The translations under genes were made by a program, and so were the position numbers. A stretch of 64,000 nucleotides of DNA from NCBI GenBank assembly GCA_963664045.2, contig CAXXGT010000013.1, positions 62,001-126,000 on the forward strand, in the 5' to 3' direction. This DNA comes from JAPPHA01 sp963664045. Its GTDB lineage: Bacteria > Pseudomonadota > Alphaproteobacteria > Rhodobacterales > Rhodobacteraceae. The notes below the pieces were generated by a model, which worked only from the letters and a program-made list of their open reading frames with translations, was not told the origin of the DNA and searched no databases. This document shows positions 55,130-63,431 of this stretch, one piece after another (position 1 is the stretch's first letter; the number at the start of each line of letters is the position of its first letter).

Positions 55130-55715
55130 CCTGTTGCCGAACGACAGCCGCAACGAATTGTGCAAGACCATCTGCGAGCATCTCAACTGGGTGACGGCGA
55201 AGGGCGACTACAAGGTGGGTGCCTGCATGGGGATGCTGGAGCATCTTGAGCAGCACGGCATTGTGCGCCTGCCGGAGAAGCGGCAGAACATGGTCCGTCC
55301 GGACAGCAGCAAGCCGGTCTGGAGTTCGGCATCGGATCCCGGGCCGCTGATTTCGGCACCGCTCGGGGAGTTGCAACCCCTGGGCCTCGAGCTGGTCACG
55401 GACACCGAGGGACGTCAGTTGTGGAACGCCTGTGTGGACCGTCACCATTATCTCGGGTACCGCCGCCCCTTCGGGGCGCACATCCGCTACTTCCTGACGG
55501 ACTGCCGGGGCCGCAGGCTGGGCTGCCTTCTGTTCGATGCGGCGACCAAATCGCTGCCCTGCCGCGAACGCTGGATCGGGTGGAACGACCGGAGCAGGGA
55601 CCGCAACCGCCCCCTTGTGGTGACCAATTCCCGCTGGCTGGTGTTTCCATGGGTACGGTCGAAGAACCTTGCCTCCTGCGCCCTGTCGCTGGCGACGCGG
55701 CGCCTCGGCGACGAC
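55130..55715 (+). pseudogene. element Y transposase, middle fragment (most of DUF4338)
   Basis: The frame resumes after Z with LPNDSRNELCKTICEHLNW and runs through RHHYLGYRRPFGAHIRYFL, PCRERWIGWNDRSRDRN and VVTNSRWLVFPWV to RRLGDD, where element V begins. With 45073-45168 and 58214-59735 it makes one continuous transposase. Confidence 0.85.
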
Positions 55716-58213
55716 CAATGGCATTTTCTTAGACATTCGGCATTTTTGTTCTGTCGTGCGTGGTGACGCACCACCCTGATTCAAGGTTGGTTTTGTTGTT
55801 CCTGGCGATTTCGTGTTTTGTGGGTTGACACGATTTCCCTTCCATGGCATGTTATGTCTGGATTGGACCGCCCTGTCGGGAGCTTGCAGCCATGGACCCG
55901 CGAATCACTGCCCTCAAGTCCACCACCTTTCTGGGCCGGCGCTTCACACGGCGCCAGATCGCCGACATCCAGGAAACGGTTGAACTGTTCCCGAACGACA
56001 GCCGCAACGAACTGTCCATGACCATCTGCGAGCACCTGAACTGGACCACGCCGAAAGGCGACTACCGGATTTCTGCCGGCCTGCGGCTTCTCGAGCACCT
56101 GGAGGAGTGCGGGATCCTGAGCCTGCCTGCGTCGCGCAACCCGGTGGCGAAGACGCGCAAGCCGATCGTCCATGTGCGGGCATCCGACCCGCAACCGGAG
56201 ATTGCCTGTGGTCTTGGTGCCCTGGAGCCGCTGGTGCTTGAGGAGGCGACATCGCCGGAGGATGTCGCTCTCTGGAACGCGTTCGTGGACCGTTACCACT
56301 ACCTCGGATGTCCGCGGCCCTTTGGCCCGCACATCCGCTGGTTCGTCCGTGACGGCCACGGACGGTGTCTCGCGGTTCTGCTGTTCGAGGCGGCGGCACG
56401 GATGCTGCCGGCCCGGGACGCGTGGATCGGGTGGAGCGAGACCGAGCGTGAGCGCCGGTTGCACCTTGCGCTCTCGAACAGTCGATTCCTCGTATTGCCA
56501 TGGGTTCGCGTCGAAAATCTGGCGTCGAAAGTGTTGTCGATGGCGTTGCGCCGATTGCCCGACTGCTGGCAGGAGCGGCACTCCTGCCGTCCGGTGGTCG
56601 TCGAGACCTTCATCGATCCGACCCGTTTCGACGGCGCCTGCTACAGGGCCGCCAACTGGCAGCAGATCGGCATGACGGCCGGGAAGCGCAGCGGACGCGG
56701 CGCCAAGCCGGCCAAGCAGGTCCTGGTCAGGGTGCTGGATCCGGAGTTCCGCGAGATCCTGAAGGGAGAGAACACGCCCCGCTCACAGCCGAAGCGCCGC
56801 AGCAGGCCTCCCGCCTCTGCGGCCGACGACCTCTTCATCGCGATGTGGTCCCGGATCGTCGACGCGGCCACCGACATCGCCGCCCGCCACGACCGGGAAT
56901 GGATGCAGAGGCGACGGGTGCTGAACAGCCTGATCGTCATGCTGTTCGTGTTCCGCCTGGTGCTGGCGCGCGGACAGAAGGGCTACGCCACCGTGACAGC
57001 GGAACTGTGGGACCAGTGCCGACGCTCCGGCATCGCGCTGCCGCAGCCGAAACCGGTCGCCGCCTCCTCGATCTGCAAGGCCCGCGCCCGCGTGCACGAG
57101 GACCTGTTCCGGGACCTGCACCGCGAGATCCTCTCACACGACACAGACAACCAACCCTGGAACCAACACCGCACCTTCGCCGTCGACGGCTCCAAGCTCA
57201 ACCTGCCGCGCCCGCTCGTCGAAGCCGGATACCAGACCCCCAATCCCGATGCATGGTACCCCCAGGGGCTGCTGTCCTGCCTCTACAAGCTCGACAACCG
57301 CATGCCGGTCGACTTCATCCTCTCTCCCGATACCAACGAGCGCACCGCCGCGCTCACCCATCTCGGCGCCCTCTCACCCGGCGATGTCGTGGTCCTCGAC
57401 CGGGGATACTTCTCCTTCGTCATGCTCCACGCCATGACCGCACGCGGCCTGCATCCGGTGTTCCGCATCCCGCGAAACACCGTCACCGCCTTCGACGCCT
57501 TCCGCGACGGAGACCGCGACGATGCCCGCATCAGGATCACACCGGGAAAGGACGCCCTGCGGAAGCTGCGGGCCGCAGGCTTCGCAACCCCGGCCTCCCC
57601 GGTCGTCCTGCGCCTGGTCCGCTACGACATCAAAGGCGAACGATACGTGCTCGCCACAACCCTCACCGACACGGAGCGCTACAGTATCGCCGACCTTTCC
57701 GACCTCTACCATGGTCGCTGGTCGATCGAGGAGCTGTACAAGACATCCAAACATGTCATCGAGGTGGACGAATTCCACGGCAAGACCGAACGCGGCGTCC
57801 GTCAGGAACTCTACGCCCATTTCAACCTCATCGCCATGGCACGCCTGTTCTCCAACCGGGGCGACAGCCTGCTCGACGACATGCACGAAAGCGACAGGCC
57901 GAAGATGAAGACGAACTTCTCCAACGCACTGGCCATGCTCGCCGTCAACCTCGAGGAGATGATCCTGGCGCACACGGCAGCCCTGGCCGACACCGTCGGG
58001 CGCATGGCGGACTCCATCCTCGCAGTGAGGGCACGGTTGCGGCCCGGACGGTCATTCCCGCGCCGCTCACGAAAACCCGTCGGAAAGTGGAGCCGGAAGC
58101 GACAGAAGACCGCGTGATCACGGACTGATCCGGACCGGAGAGGGGCAAGGTGGCCCCGGAACAGCCATGCAATCTAAAGGAAATGACGCCGAATCGTTAA
58201 AGAAATGCCATTG
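55716..58213 (+). mobile_element. element V: intact DUF4338-IS4 transposon, inserted in Y
   Basis: The 2,498-bp element starts CAATGGCATTTTCTTAGAC and ends, read inward, CAATGGCATTTCTTTAACG. It is flanked by an exact 10-bp direct repeat CGGCGACGAC (55706-55715 and 58214-58223). Its ends share only the first ten bases (CAATGGCATT) with those of X and Y, so it is a separate subtype. It carries one uninterrupted transposase gene. Confidence 0.92.
55892..58117 (+). CDS. DUF4338-IS4 fusion transposase, intact
   Basis: The 741-residue protein starts MDPRITALKSTTF (GGGAG ten bases upstream). Residues 1-310 are a complete DUF4338 (DruA-like) unit: an N-terminal helical part, then RYHYLGCPRPFGPHIRWFV (134-152), WIGW (178-181), SNSRFLVLPWVR, ETFIDPTRFDGACYRAANW. 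Residues 320-720 are an IS4-type transposase with D432 (VDGSK), D503 (LDRGY) and E613 in the YHGRWSIEELYKTSK signature. A basic tail ends the chain. It is the reference for the broken X and Y copies and the likely source of activity for related ends. Confidence 0.92.
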   Translation: MDPRITALKSTTFLGRRFTRRQIADIQETVELFPNDSRNELSMTICEHLNWTTPKGDYRISAGLRLLEHLEECGILSLPASRNPVAKTRKPIVHVRASDPQPEIACGLGALEPLVLEEATSPEDVALWNAFVDRYHYLGCPRPFGPHIRWFVRDGHGRCLAVLLFEAAARMLPARDAWIGWSETERERRLHLALSNSRFLVLPWVRVENLASKVLSMALRRLPDCWQERHSCRPVVVETFIDPTRFDGACYRAANWQQIGMTAGKRSGRGAKPAKQVLVRVLDPEFREILKGENTPRSQPKRRSRPPASAADDLFIAMWSRIVDAATDIAARHDREWMQRRRVLNSLIVMLFVFRLVLARGQKGYATVTAELWDQCRRSGIALPQPKPVAASSICKARARVHEDLFRDLHREILSHDTDNQPWNQHRTFAVDGSKLNLPRPLVEAGYQTPNPDAWYPQGLLSCLYKLDNRMPVDFILSPDTNERTAALTHLGALSPGDVVVLDRGYFSFVMLHAMTARGLHPVFRIPRNTVTAFDAFRDGDRDDARIRITPGKDALRKLRAAGFATPASPVVLRLVRYDIKGERYVLATTLTDTERYSIADLSDLYHGRWSIEELYKTSKHVIEVDEFHGKTERGVRQELYAHFNLIAMARLFSNRGDSLLDDMHESDRPKMKTNFSNALAMLAVNLEEMILAHTAALADTVGRMADSILAVRARLRPGRSFPRRSRKPVGKWSRKRQKTA

Positions 58214-59735
58214 CGGCGACGACTGGCAGGAACTGCATGGCTACAGGCCGGTCCTGTGCGAGACCTTCGTCGAGGAGGATCGCTTCAGGGCCACGTGCTA
58301 CCGTGCGGCCAACTGGGAACGCATCGGGGAGACCGGGGGAGACAAGGGCAAGTCCATCAAGGGTGTCTACGTCCTGCCGCTGTGCAGGGACAGTCGGGAG
58401 GTCCTGCGCGGCGAACACCGGGATGCGGCAAAGCCTGCGAGGCCGAAGACAACGGCGGAACGCGGGCGCTCGGGCGGCAGCTGTCGCCGTTTCACCCGTC
58501 AGTGGGAGACGCTCGTCGCCGCCGCCACCGCCGTGGCGGAGCGCGAGGATGCACGCTGGCAGAAGCGCCGCCGCGTGTTCAGCACCCTGTTGATCATGCT
58601 GTTCGTCTTCCGTCTGGTCGTCGCTCCGCGCCGGCAGGGCTACCGTGCAACCCTCTGCGAGCTGTGGGAGCAGTGCCAGCAGTCCGACATCGCCCTGCCG
58701 CAGGACGAACCGCCGGCGGCATCCTCGGTCAGCGAGGCGCGCGAGAAGCTCGACGAAGCCGCCTTCAAGACCCTGCACAGGGAAATCCTCGCCCACAGTC
58801 CCGACGATCCCCTGTGGAAGGGAAACCGCATCTTCGCCGTCGACGGATCGAAGATCACCCTGCCGAGAGAACTGCTGCACGCCGGCTACCGCATCCCGAA
58901 CGACAATACCCATTACCCGCAGGGCATGATCAGCACCCTCTACAGGCTGCACAGCCGCATGCCCGTAGACTTCGACCTCTTCAGCCACGAGAACGAGCGC
59001 GCGGCCGCACTCACCCATCTCGACCATGCCGCAAAAGGCGATGTCATCGTCTACGACCGCGGATACTGGTCCTTCGAGATGGCCCTGGTCCACCACCTGC
59101 GCAGGCTCGACTTCGTCTTCCGCATCAAGAACAATACCAACCCCGCCTTCGCTGCCTTCGCCGCCTCACGGGAGAGCGACCGCATCATCACCCTCAAGGC
59201 GCCCCGCGATGCAACCGAACTGCGCGGCCGCAGCCTCCGCATCCGCCTGGTCAAGTACACCGTCGCCGACACCGAGTACTGTCTCGCAACCTCCCTGCAC
59301 GACAGCCGCTACACCGTCCCGGCACTCTCGGACCTCTACCACGGGCGCTGGCAGACCGAAGAGGGATACAAGACAGACAAGGCCGTGATCGAGAGCTTCC
59401 ACGCAAAGTCCGAGCGCGGCGTGCGCCAGGAACTCTATGCCGCCTTCATACTGATCACCCTCGCACGCATGTTCGCCAACCGCTGTGACCATGACATCAA
59501 CCACAATGCCAACGATGACCTGCCGGCCATGCGCACCAACTTCAAGAACGGGATGAGACTGATGGGGCGCGAAATCGAGGCCATGTTCCTCAGGCAGAGC
59601 CAGATGGTCGCCCAATCGGTCAGGAGAATCATGACCGGCCTCTCAAGGTGCATCCAGCGCGAGAGGCCAGGGCGAAGCTACAAGCGGGAATCCAGGCAAC
59701 CAAGGAGCAAGTGGCAGAAGCGAACCGCCGCCTGA
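58214..59735 (+). pseudogene. element Y transposase, C-terminal fragment (IS4 catalytic part)
   Basis: From the V duplication the frame continues DDWQELHGYRPVLCETF, ATCYRAANWERIG and into the IS4 core with FAVDGSK, VYDRGYW and YHGRWQTEEGYKTDK, ending in a basic tail 99 bp before the right end of Y. A start inside V could yield about 520 residues with the catalytic core but only the last part of DUF4338; activity is doubtful. Confidence 0.85.
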
Positions 59736-59834
59736 CAGAACCAGACCACCATCAAGCCCCCGGCTTCCGGCAAAACGCCCGAAGCACGGGGGCTCCTTAT
59801 CCGAACGATAAAAAACCTTATCCGAATGCCATTG

Positions 59835-60315
59835 GCCTGCGGCCCCGGCGGTCCGTCAGGAAGTAGCGGATGTGCGCCCCGAAGGGGCGGCGGTAGCCGA
59901 GATAGTGGTGACGGTCGACGAAGGCGTTCCACAACTGGCGCCCCTCGGTGTCCGTGACCACCTCGAGGCCCAGGGGTTGCAACTCCTTGAGCGGCGCCGA
60001 AACCGGCGGCGCGGGGTCCGATGCCGAACCCCAGACCGGCTTGTTGCTGTTCGCCCGGACCATGTTCTGCCGCTTCTCCGGCAGACGCAGGATGCCGTGC
60101 CGCTCGAGATGCTCCAGCATCCCCATGCAGGCACCCACCTTGTAGTCGCCTTTCGCCGTCACCCAGTCGAGATGCTCGCAGATGATCCGGCAGAGCTCCT
60201 TGCGGCTCTCGTTCGGCAACAGGTCAACCGTCTCCTGGACCTCGGCGATCTGGCGCCTGGTCAGCCGGCGGCCGGAGAAGGTGGTCGAGTGCAGGGCGGT
60301 GATTCGCGGATCCAT
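59835..60315 (-). pseudogene. element X transposase, N-terminal part
   Basis: From MDPRITALHSTTF at 60315 the frame encodes 160 residues of DUF4338 up to YFLTDRRGRR, where Y is inserted. The continuation LGCLLFDAS is at 44910 and below. The start is 159 bp inside the right end of X. Confidence 0.85.
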
Positions 60316-60474
60316 CGCATGTGCTCCATGATGACAAGCACAGCATGCATATTCGCGAAAGGAAGACAACCCCTCTGGAGAAAAACTTTTCCTGGTGAAT
60401 TTCCGCCGTCAAATCAGAATGTTACCGGCCGAGGAAAAATTCGCCGAAGATCCAGGTCTATCCGTATGCCATTG

Positions 60475-60885
60475 CTCCGCTGCCGGCCGCGTCATCCAGC
60501 CTCCCATCAGCCCGAGACCCTTGTCCACCGGCATCCATGACACTGGCGCGCCGCGGCGGCGAAAGCGGCTGCGCTCATAGCTCACCTCCCCGAGCAGTGT
60601 CATGATGGTCTTGTGAGTGGCGCCGGCCCGGTACCAGGGCTTGTCGTCCCGCATCAGCCGCGGCGCGGCGTCATCGCGGGCTTCGATCAGGGTCCGCAGC
60701 ATCTCCCGCCCCGTTGCCGCAACGGAATCGAAAACCAGCATCTCGACCCTGGCAAAGTCGCACGCGACGTCGCCCGAGGCAAAGCGTTCGAGGACCTCGC
60801 GGTGGATGGCCTCAGCTGCCGTGTCGGCAATTTCGGAAATGTCGGGAGTGTTGGACAACGCTGAACCCGTGTGCGAAAGTGTCAT
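60475..60885 (-). pseudogene. ISKra4-like transposase, N-terminal part, cut by X
   Basis: From MTLSHTGSALSNTPD (60885) the frame gives about 137 residues: KTIMTLLGEVSYERSRFRR and PVDKGLGLMGGWMTRPAAE are the typical ISKra4 opening (...GEV.F.RS.FR...PVDE.LGL..GYLT..AA). It stops at the right end of X; the C-terminal part is not found left of 43095, so it was lost or moved. Confidence 0.65.
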
Positions 60886-61384
60886 TGGGAATGCTCCTTG
60901 CTCCGGCCAAGCGCGAGTCTCTACAACAAGCCGCACGATAGCGATGTCGTGCGGAAGGAACATTCCCGAAATCCCCCGTTGGTGACAAAATTCCGCGCCA
61001 ACCCGAAATCCTGTCACCTCGACCGGCCAAATCACGCCAAAGCCGCCACTTTTGCCTGATTCGCAGCGGTCAAATCCATCGATCCACGCCAAATCATGTC
61101 GCCATCCGGGATTCACACCAGTGGCGGCAGGGTGAATCTGTTCTGTTTTTTTGCCGGTATGCGGGTTTGACGCGATTGTCTTTCGCATTTCACCGTTGCG
61201 CCCTTTTTCACGTTAGGTGACGTCACATCGACCCCGGACAAGGCCCCACGGCACATGATTCTGCGCCCGGGGCTGTTTCCCGGTGGCGTTTCCGGCGATT
61301 TGGCGATTGCCGGACATGCCTGTTCACCCCCGTCTTCGAGGGTGGAGACAGGATAGGCAACTCAGGCGCGGGTGTGGTGGGTCT
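60886..61384. other. 500-bp non-coding stretch with stem-loops
   Basis: No gene is seen. GGGAATG (60887-60893) pairs with CATTCCC (60961-60967) and CCGCACGA (60931-60938) with TCGTGCGG (60947-60954), a nested pair of hairpins just upstream of the ISKra4-like start. A further inverted repeat at about 61319-61352 (CCTGT-CACCC with GGGTG-ACAGG) follows the stop of the fusion gene at 61385 and could be its terminator or element end. Confidence 0.4.
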
Positions 61385-63243
61385 TCAGCCGAACGCCGTG
61401 CGCGGGCGGGTGTTGCCTGTCAATTTCAGCATGTCCAGGACCCGCCTGGGTTTTCGGGCCAGTCTGCGCGTGGTCTCGGCGACATTGTCGCTGGACGTCT
61501 TGATCAGGCCGATGGCGAAGCGCCGGAGCAGCGTGGCGTTCGCCGGGCCGTGGCCGGTGCGGATGCGGCTTCGGTCCTCGTCGAAGGTCATGTCGAGGAT
61601 GTGGTGGTTGGCCTCGATCCCCCAGTGCCCGCGATTGAGGCAGAGCAGGCGCTCGGGTGTTGCCCTGTCCTCGGTCAGGCTGGTGATGCAGTAGGCCGTC
61701 TCCTTCGACTGTTTCCCGGTCTTGATCTCAAGGGTTTCGCGGTGGACCGCGAAGACCTGGCCTGTGCCGGGAAAGTCGGCGTAGTCGTTCAATTCACTTG
61801 AGACCCATATGGAGCGTTTCTCCTTGCGTCCGTGGTCGGGCTTGCACTCGGGCTCGACGAAGTCAGGCGCACGGCTGGCCATGATCTCATCGAGCGTCAG
61901 GCTGATATCAGAGAGCAGGGTCTTCTGGTTGCCCTTGACGGTGAAGGCGTAGTCTGCGCCGCGGTCGAGGAGGTAGGTGGCCAGTTTCCGCTGCGCCAAC
62001 ATGGCATCGGCGGTGATGGTGCGGCCGCTGATGTCGGGCAGCATGTCGAGCAGGGGGATGGCTGTGCCGATTTCGTTGGTGCGTTTCTCCTCGTCGTCCG
62101 CCCCCGGCCTCATTCCGACTTTTTTTTGGCGTAGGATTTCCTGCTGTCGTGGCCGACAACGCCCATGACATGGGTCTGCACGCCATCGGCATCGACGGCG
62201 CCGCGCATGGTCTTGCCGTCGATGGCCAGGGCACTGTCGGGGCCGCCGTGGTCTTCGTTCCATTGCCGCAGGGCGGCGTCGAACTGGTCCGGGCACACCC
62301 GGACCAGCACGTCGCGGATGATCGTCCTGCTCGGCGGGATGTACCGGCCCTGGTCGAAGCGCGGCCTGAAATACGCCAGAACCGCCTGGCTCTGGTCCTC
62401 GACCCACTCCGAGATCTCCTTGTAGCCGCGCATGCCGGCGAGTGTCGCGGCGGTGGCGAGCGAGAGCACCGATGGCAGGGCGTGCCGCCGCCCCTGCCTG
62501 CGTCGCGGATCCTCCACCTGCCGGAAGTAATCGGGCAGGGAGCGCATCTGCGCAGCGGTGAGTGTCATCTTCGGAACTCCCTTGTGCAGGCCGGGATCAA
62601 GGTGGGCCGTCCTCAGCCGGCGGCGCGCATCCCGGCGCAGTGGATAGAGAAAGACAAGCTTGGGCCGGTCGTGGGTGATGTAGCCGCTGCCCAGGCGGCC
62701 GAAGCCCCGGGTGTGCCCGACACAGAGCCAGTTGGCGGCGCGGTAGACCGTGCCCCGGTGATGAGCAGGATCCACGAACGTCTCCATGAGTAGGACTTCG
62801 TGGCCGAAGCGGAGCGGCCAGTCCCGCACCAGGCGCCGTGCGCACAGCGACAGCACCCGTGAGCCGAGGTTCGGCACCCCGCCGGGCAGAACCAGGAACC
62901 GCGAATTGTTGGTGACAAGGTGAAGGCGGCTGAACTGGCTGCCACGCTCCCAGCCGATCCAGTCATCCCGCGCCGCGCAGAGCAACGCAGATGCCGAAAA
63001 CATCGCCAGCGCCAGCCAGCGTCCCCCACAGTGGGCGACATAGCGTATGGTCTCGCCTCTCGGCTGGGCGTCGCCGAGGAAATGATGCTCCTGCATCAAG
63101 GCGCGAAAGCGGGCCTCGTCCACCTTCGTCACCATCTCCAATGACACTTGGGAAAGATCCACCACGCTTTCGATCCATACCGCCTTGCCGCGAATCACCC
63201 ATGGCTGACTGTAGACCGGTGCTGCGGGAGAGTCCACTCCCAA
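61385..63243 (-). CDS. DUF4338-ISAs1 fusion transposase joined by a -1 frameshift
   Basis: The first frame (63243-62110) encodes DUF4338 motifs: HHFLGDAQPRGETIRYVAH, CAARDDWIGWERG, NNSRFLVLPGG, METFVDPAHHRGTVYRAANW. The start of an ISAs1 transposase follows (PDYFRQVEDPRRRQGRRHAL, ALAIDGKTMRG) to AKKKSE stop. The second frame continues the same ISAs1 protein: VGMRPGADDEEKRTNEIGTA, DAMLAQRKLA, VKGNQKTL, NRGHWGIEANHHILDM. The frames join at A AAA AAG (62120-62127) with a -1 shift, giving up to 619 residues. The first codon at 63243 is TTG; ATG 63135 is an alternative. Confidence 0.8.
62119..62127 (-). other. A AAA AAG slippery site, candidate programmed -1 frameshift
   Basis: On the minus strand the zero-frame codons are GCC AAA AAA AAG TCG GAA TGA. 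The heptamer A AAA AAG is in the correct phase for tandem -1 slippage, as in dnaX and several insertion sequences. Shifting gives AKKKVGMRP, which restores the ISAs1 family sequence with no residue lost or gained. A sequencing error or a decay mutation in an A8 run is the alternative. Confidence 0.65.
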
Positions 63244-63431
63244 TAGTCATGTCAATGCAGGTAAAGAAAAAAATCCGGAGAACGGATTTGCCTTGCCAGT
63301 GGCGGCGTTTGACATTCCAATCGCATTGGGATAGCGATACGTTGATATGCAATTTGTCAACCGGAGGCCGTGGTTATGGCTGCCCTGACTGAGCAAGGTC
63401 GCAGCGGGATGCGGAAATTCGGGTGGCCGGT

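Larger units (their letters stand above)
44911..59834 (+). mobile_element. element Y: second copy of the DUF4338-IS4 transposon, inserted in X
   Basis: Y starts CAATGGCATTCGGACAGAC at 44911 and ends, read inward, CAATGGCATTCGGATAAGG at 59834. It is flanked by an exact 10-bp direct repeat GCCTGCGGCC (44901-44910 and 59835-59844), the size expected for IS4 relatives. It lies opposite to X. Without Z and V it is about 2.45 kb, and its ends match those of X (left end of Y with right end of X, right with left), so X and Y are the same species of element. Confidence 0.88.
43095..60474 (-). mobile_element. element X: DUF4338-IS4 transposon, split by element Y
   Basis: The left end is CAATGGCATTCGGATAAGG at 43095. 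The right end, read inward from 60474, is CAATGGCATACGGATAGAC. Removing Y (44911-59834) and one copy of its duplication leaves about 2,446 bp with one continuous transposase frame on the minus strand. X sits in an ISKra4-like transposase gene on its right side. Its outer flanks are not direct repeats: GGCGGCGGAG on the left and CTCCGCTGCC on the right, which are near-complementary (9 of 10), so one flank may have been rearranged. Confidence 0.8.

Noticed and set aside
49040..63243. A Druantia anti-phage defence system, because of several DruA-like (DUF4338) proteins
   Set aside because: No DruB-E or DruH-like helicase or other Druantia partner is present, and every copy is fused to or overlapped with a transposase inside an element.
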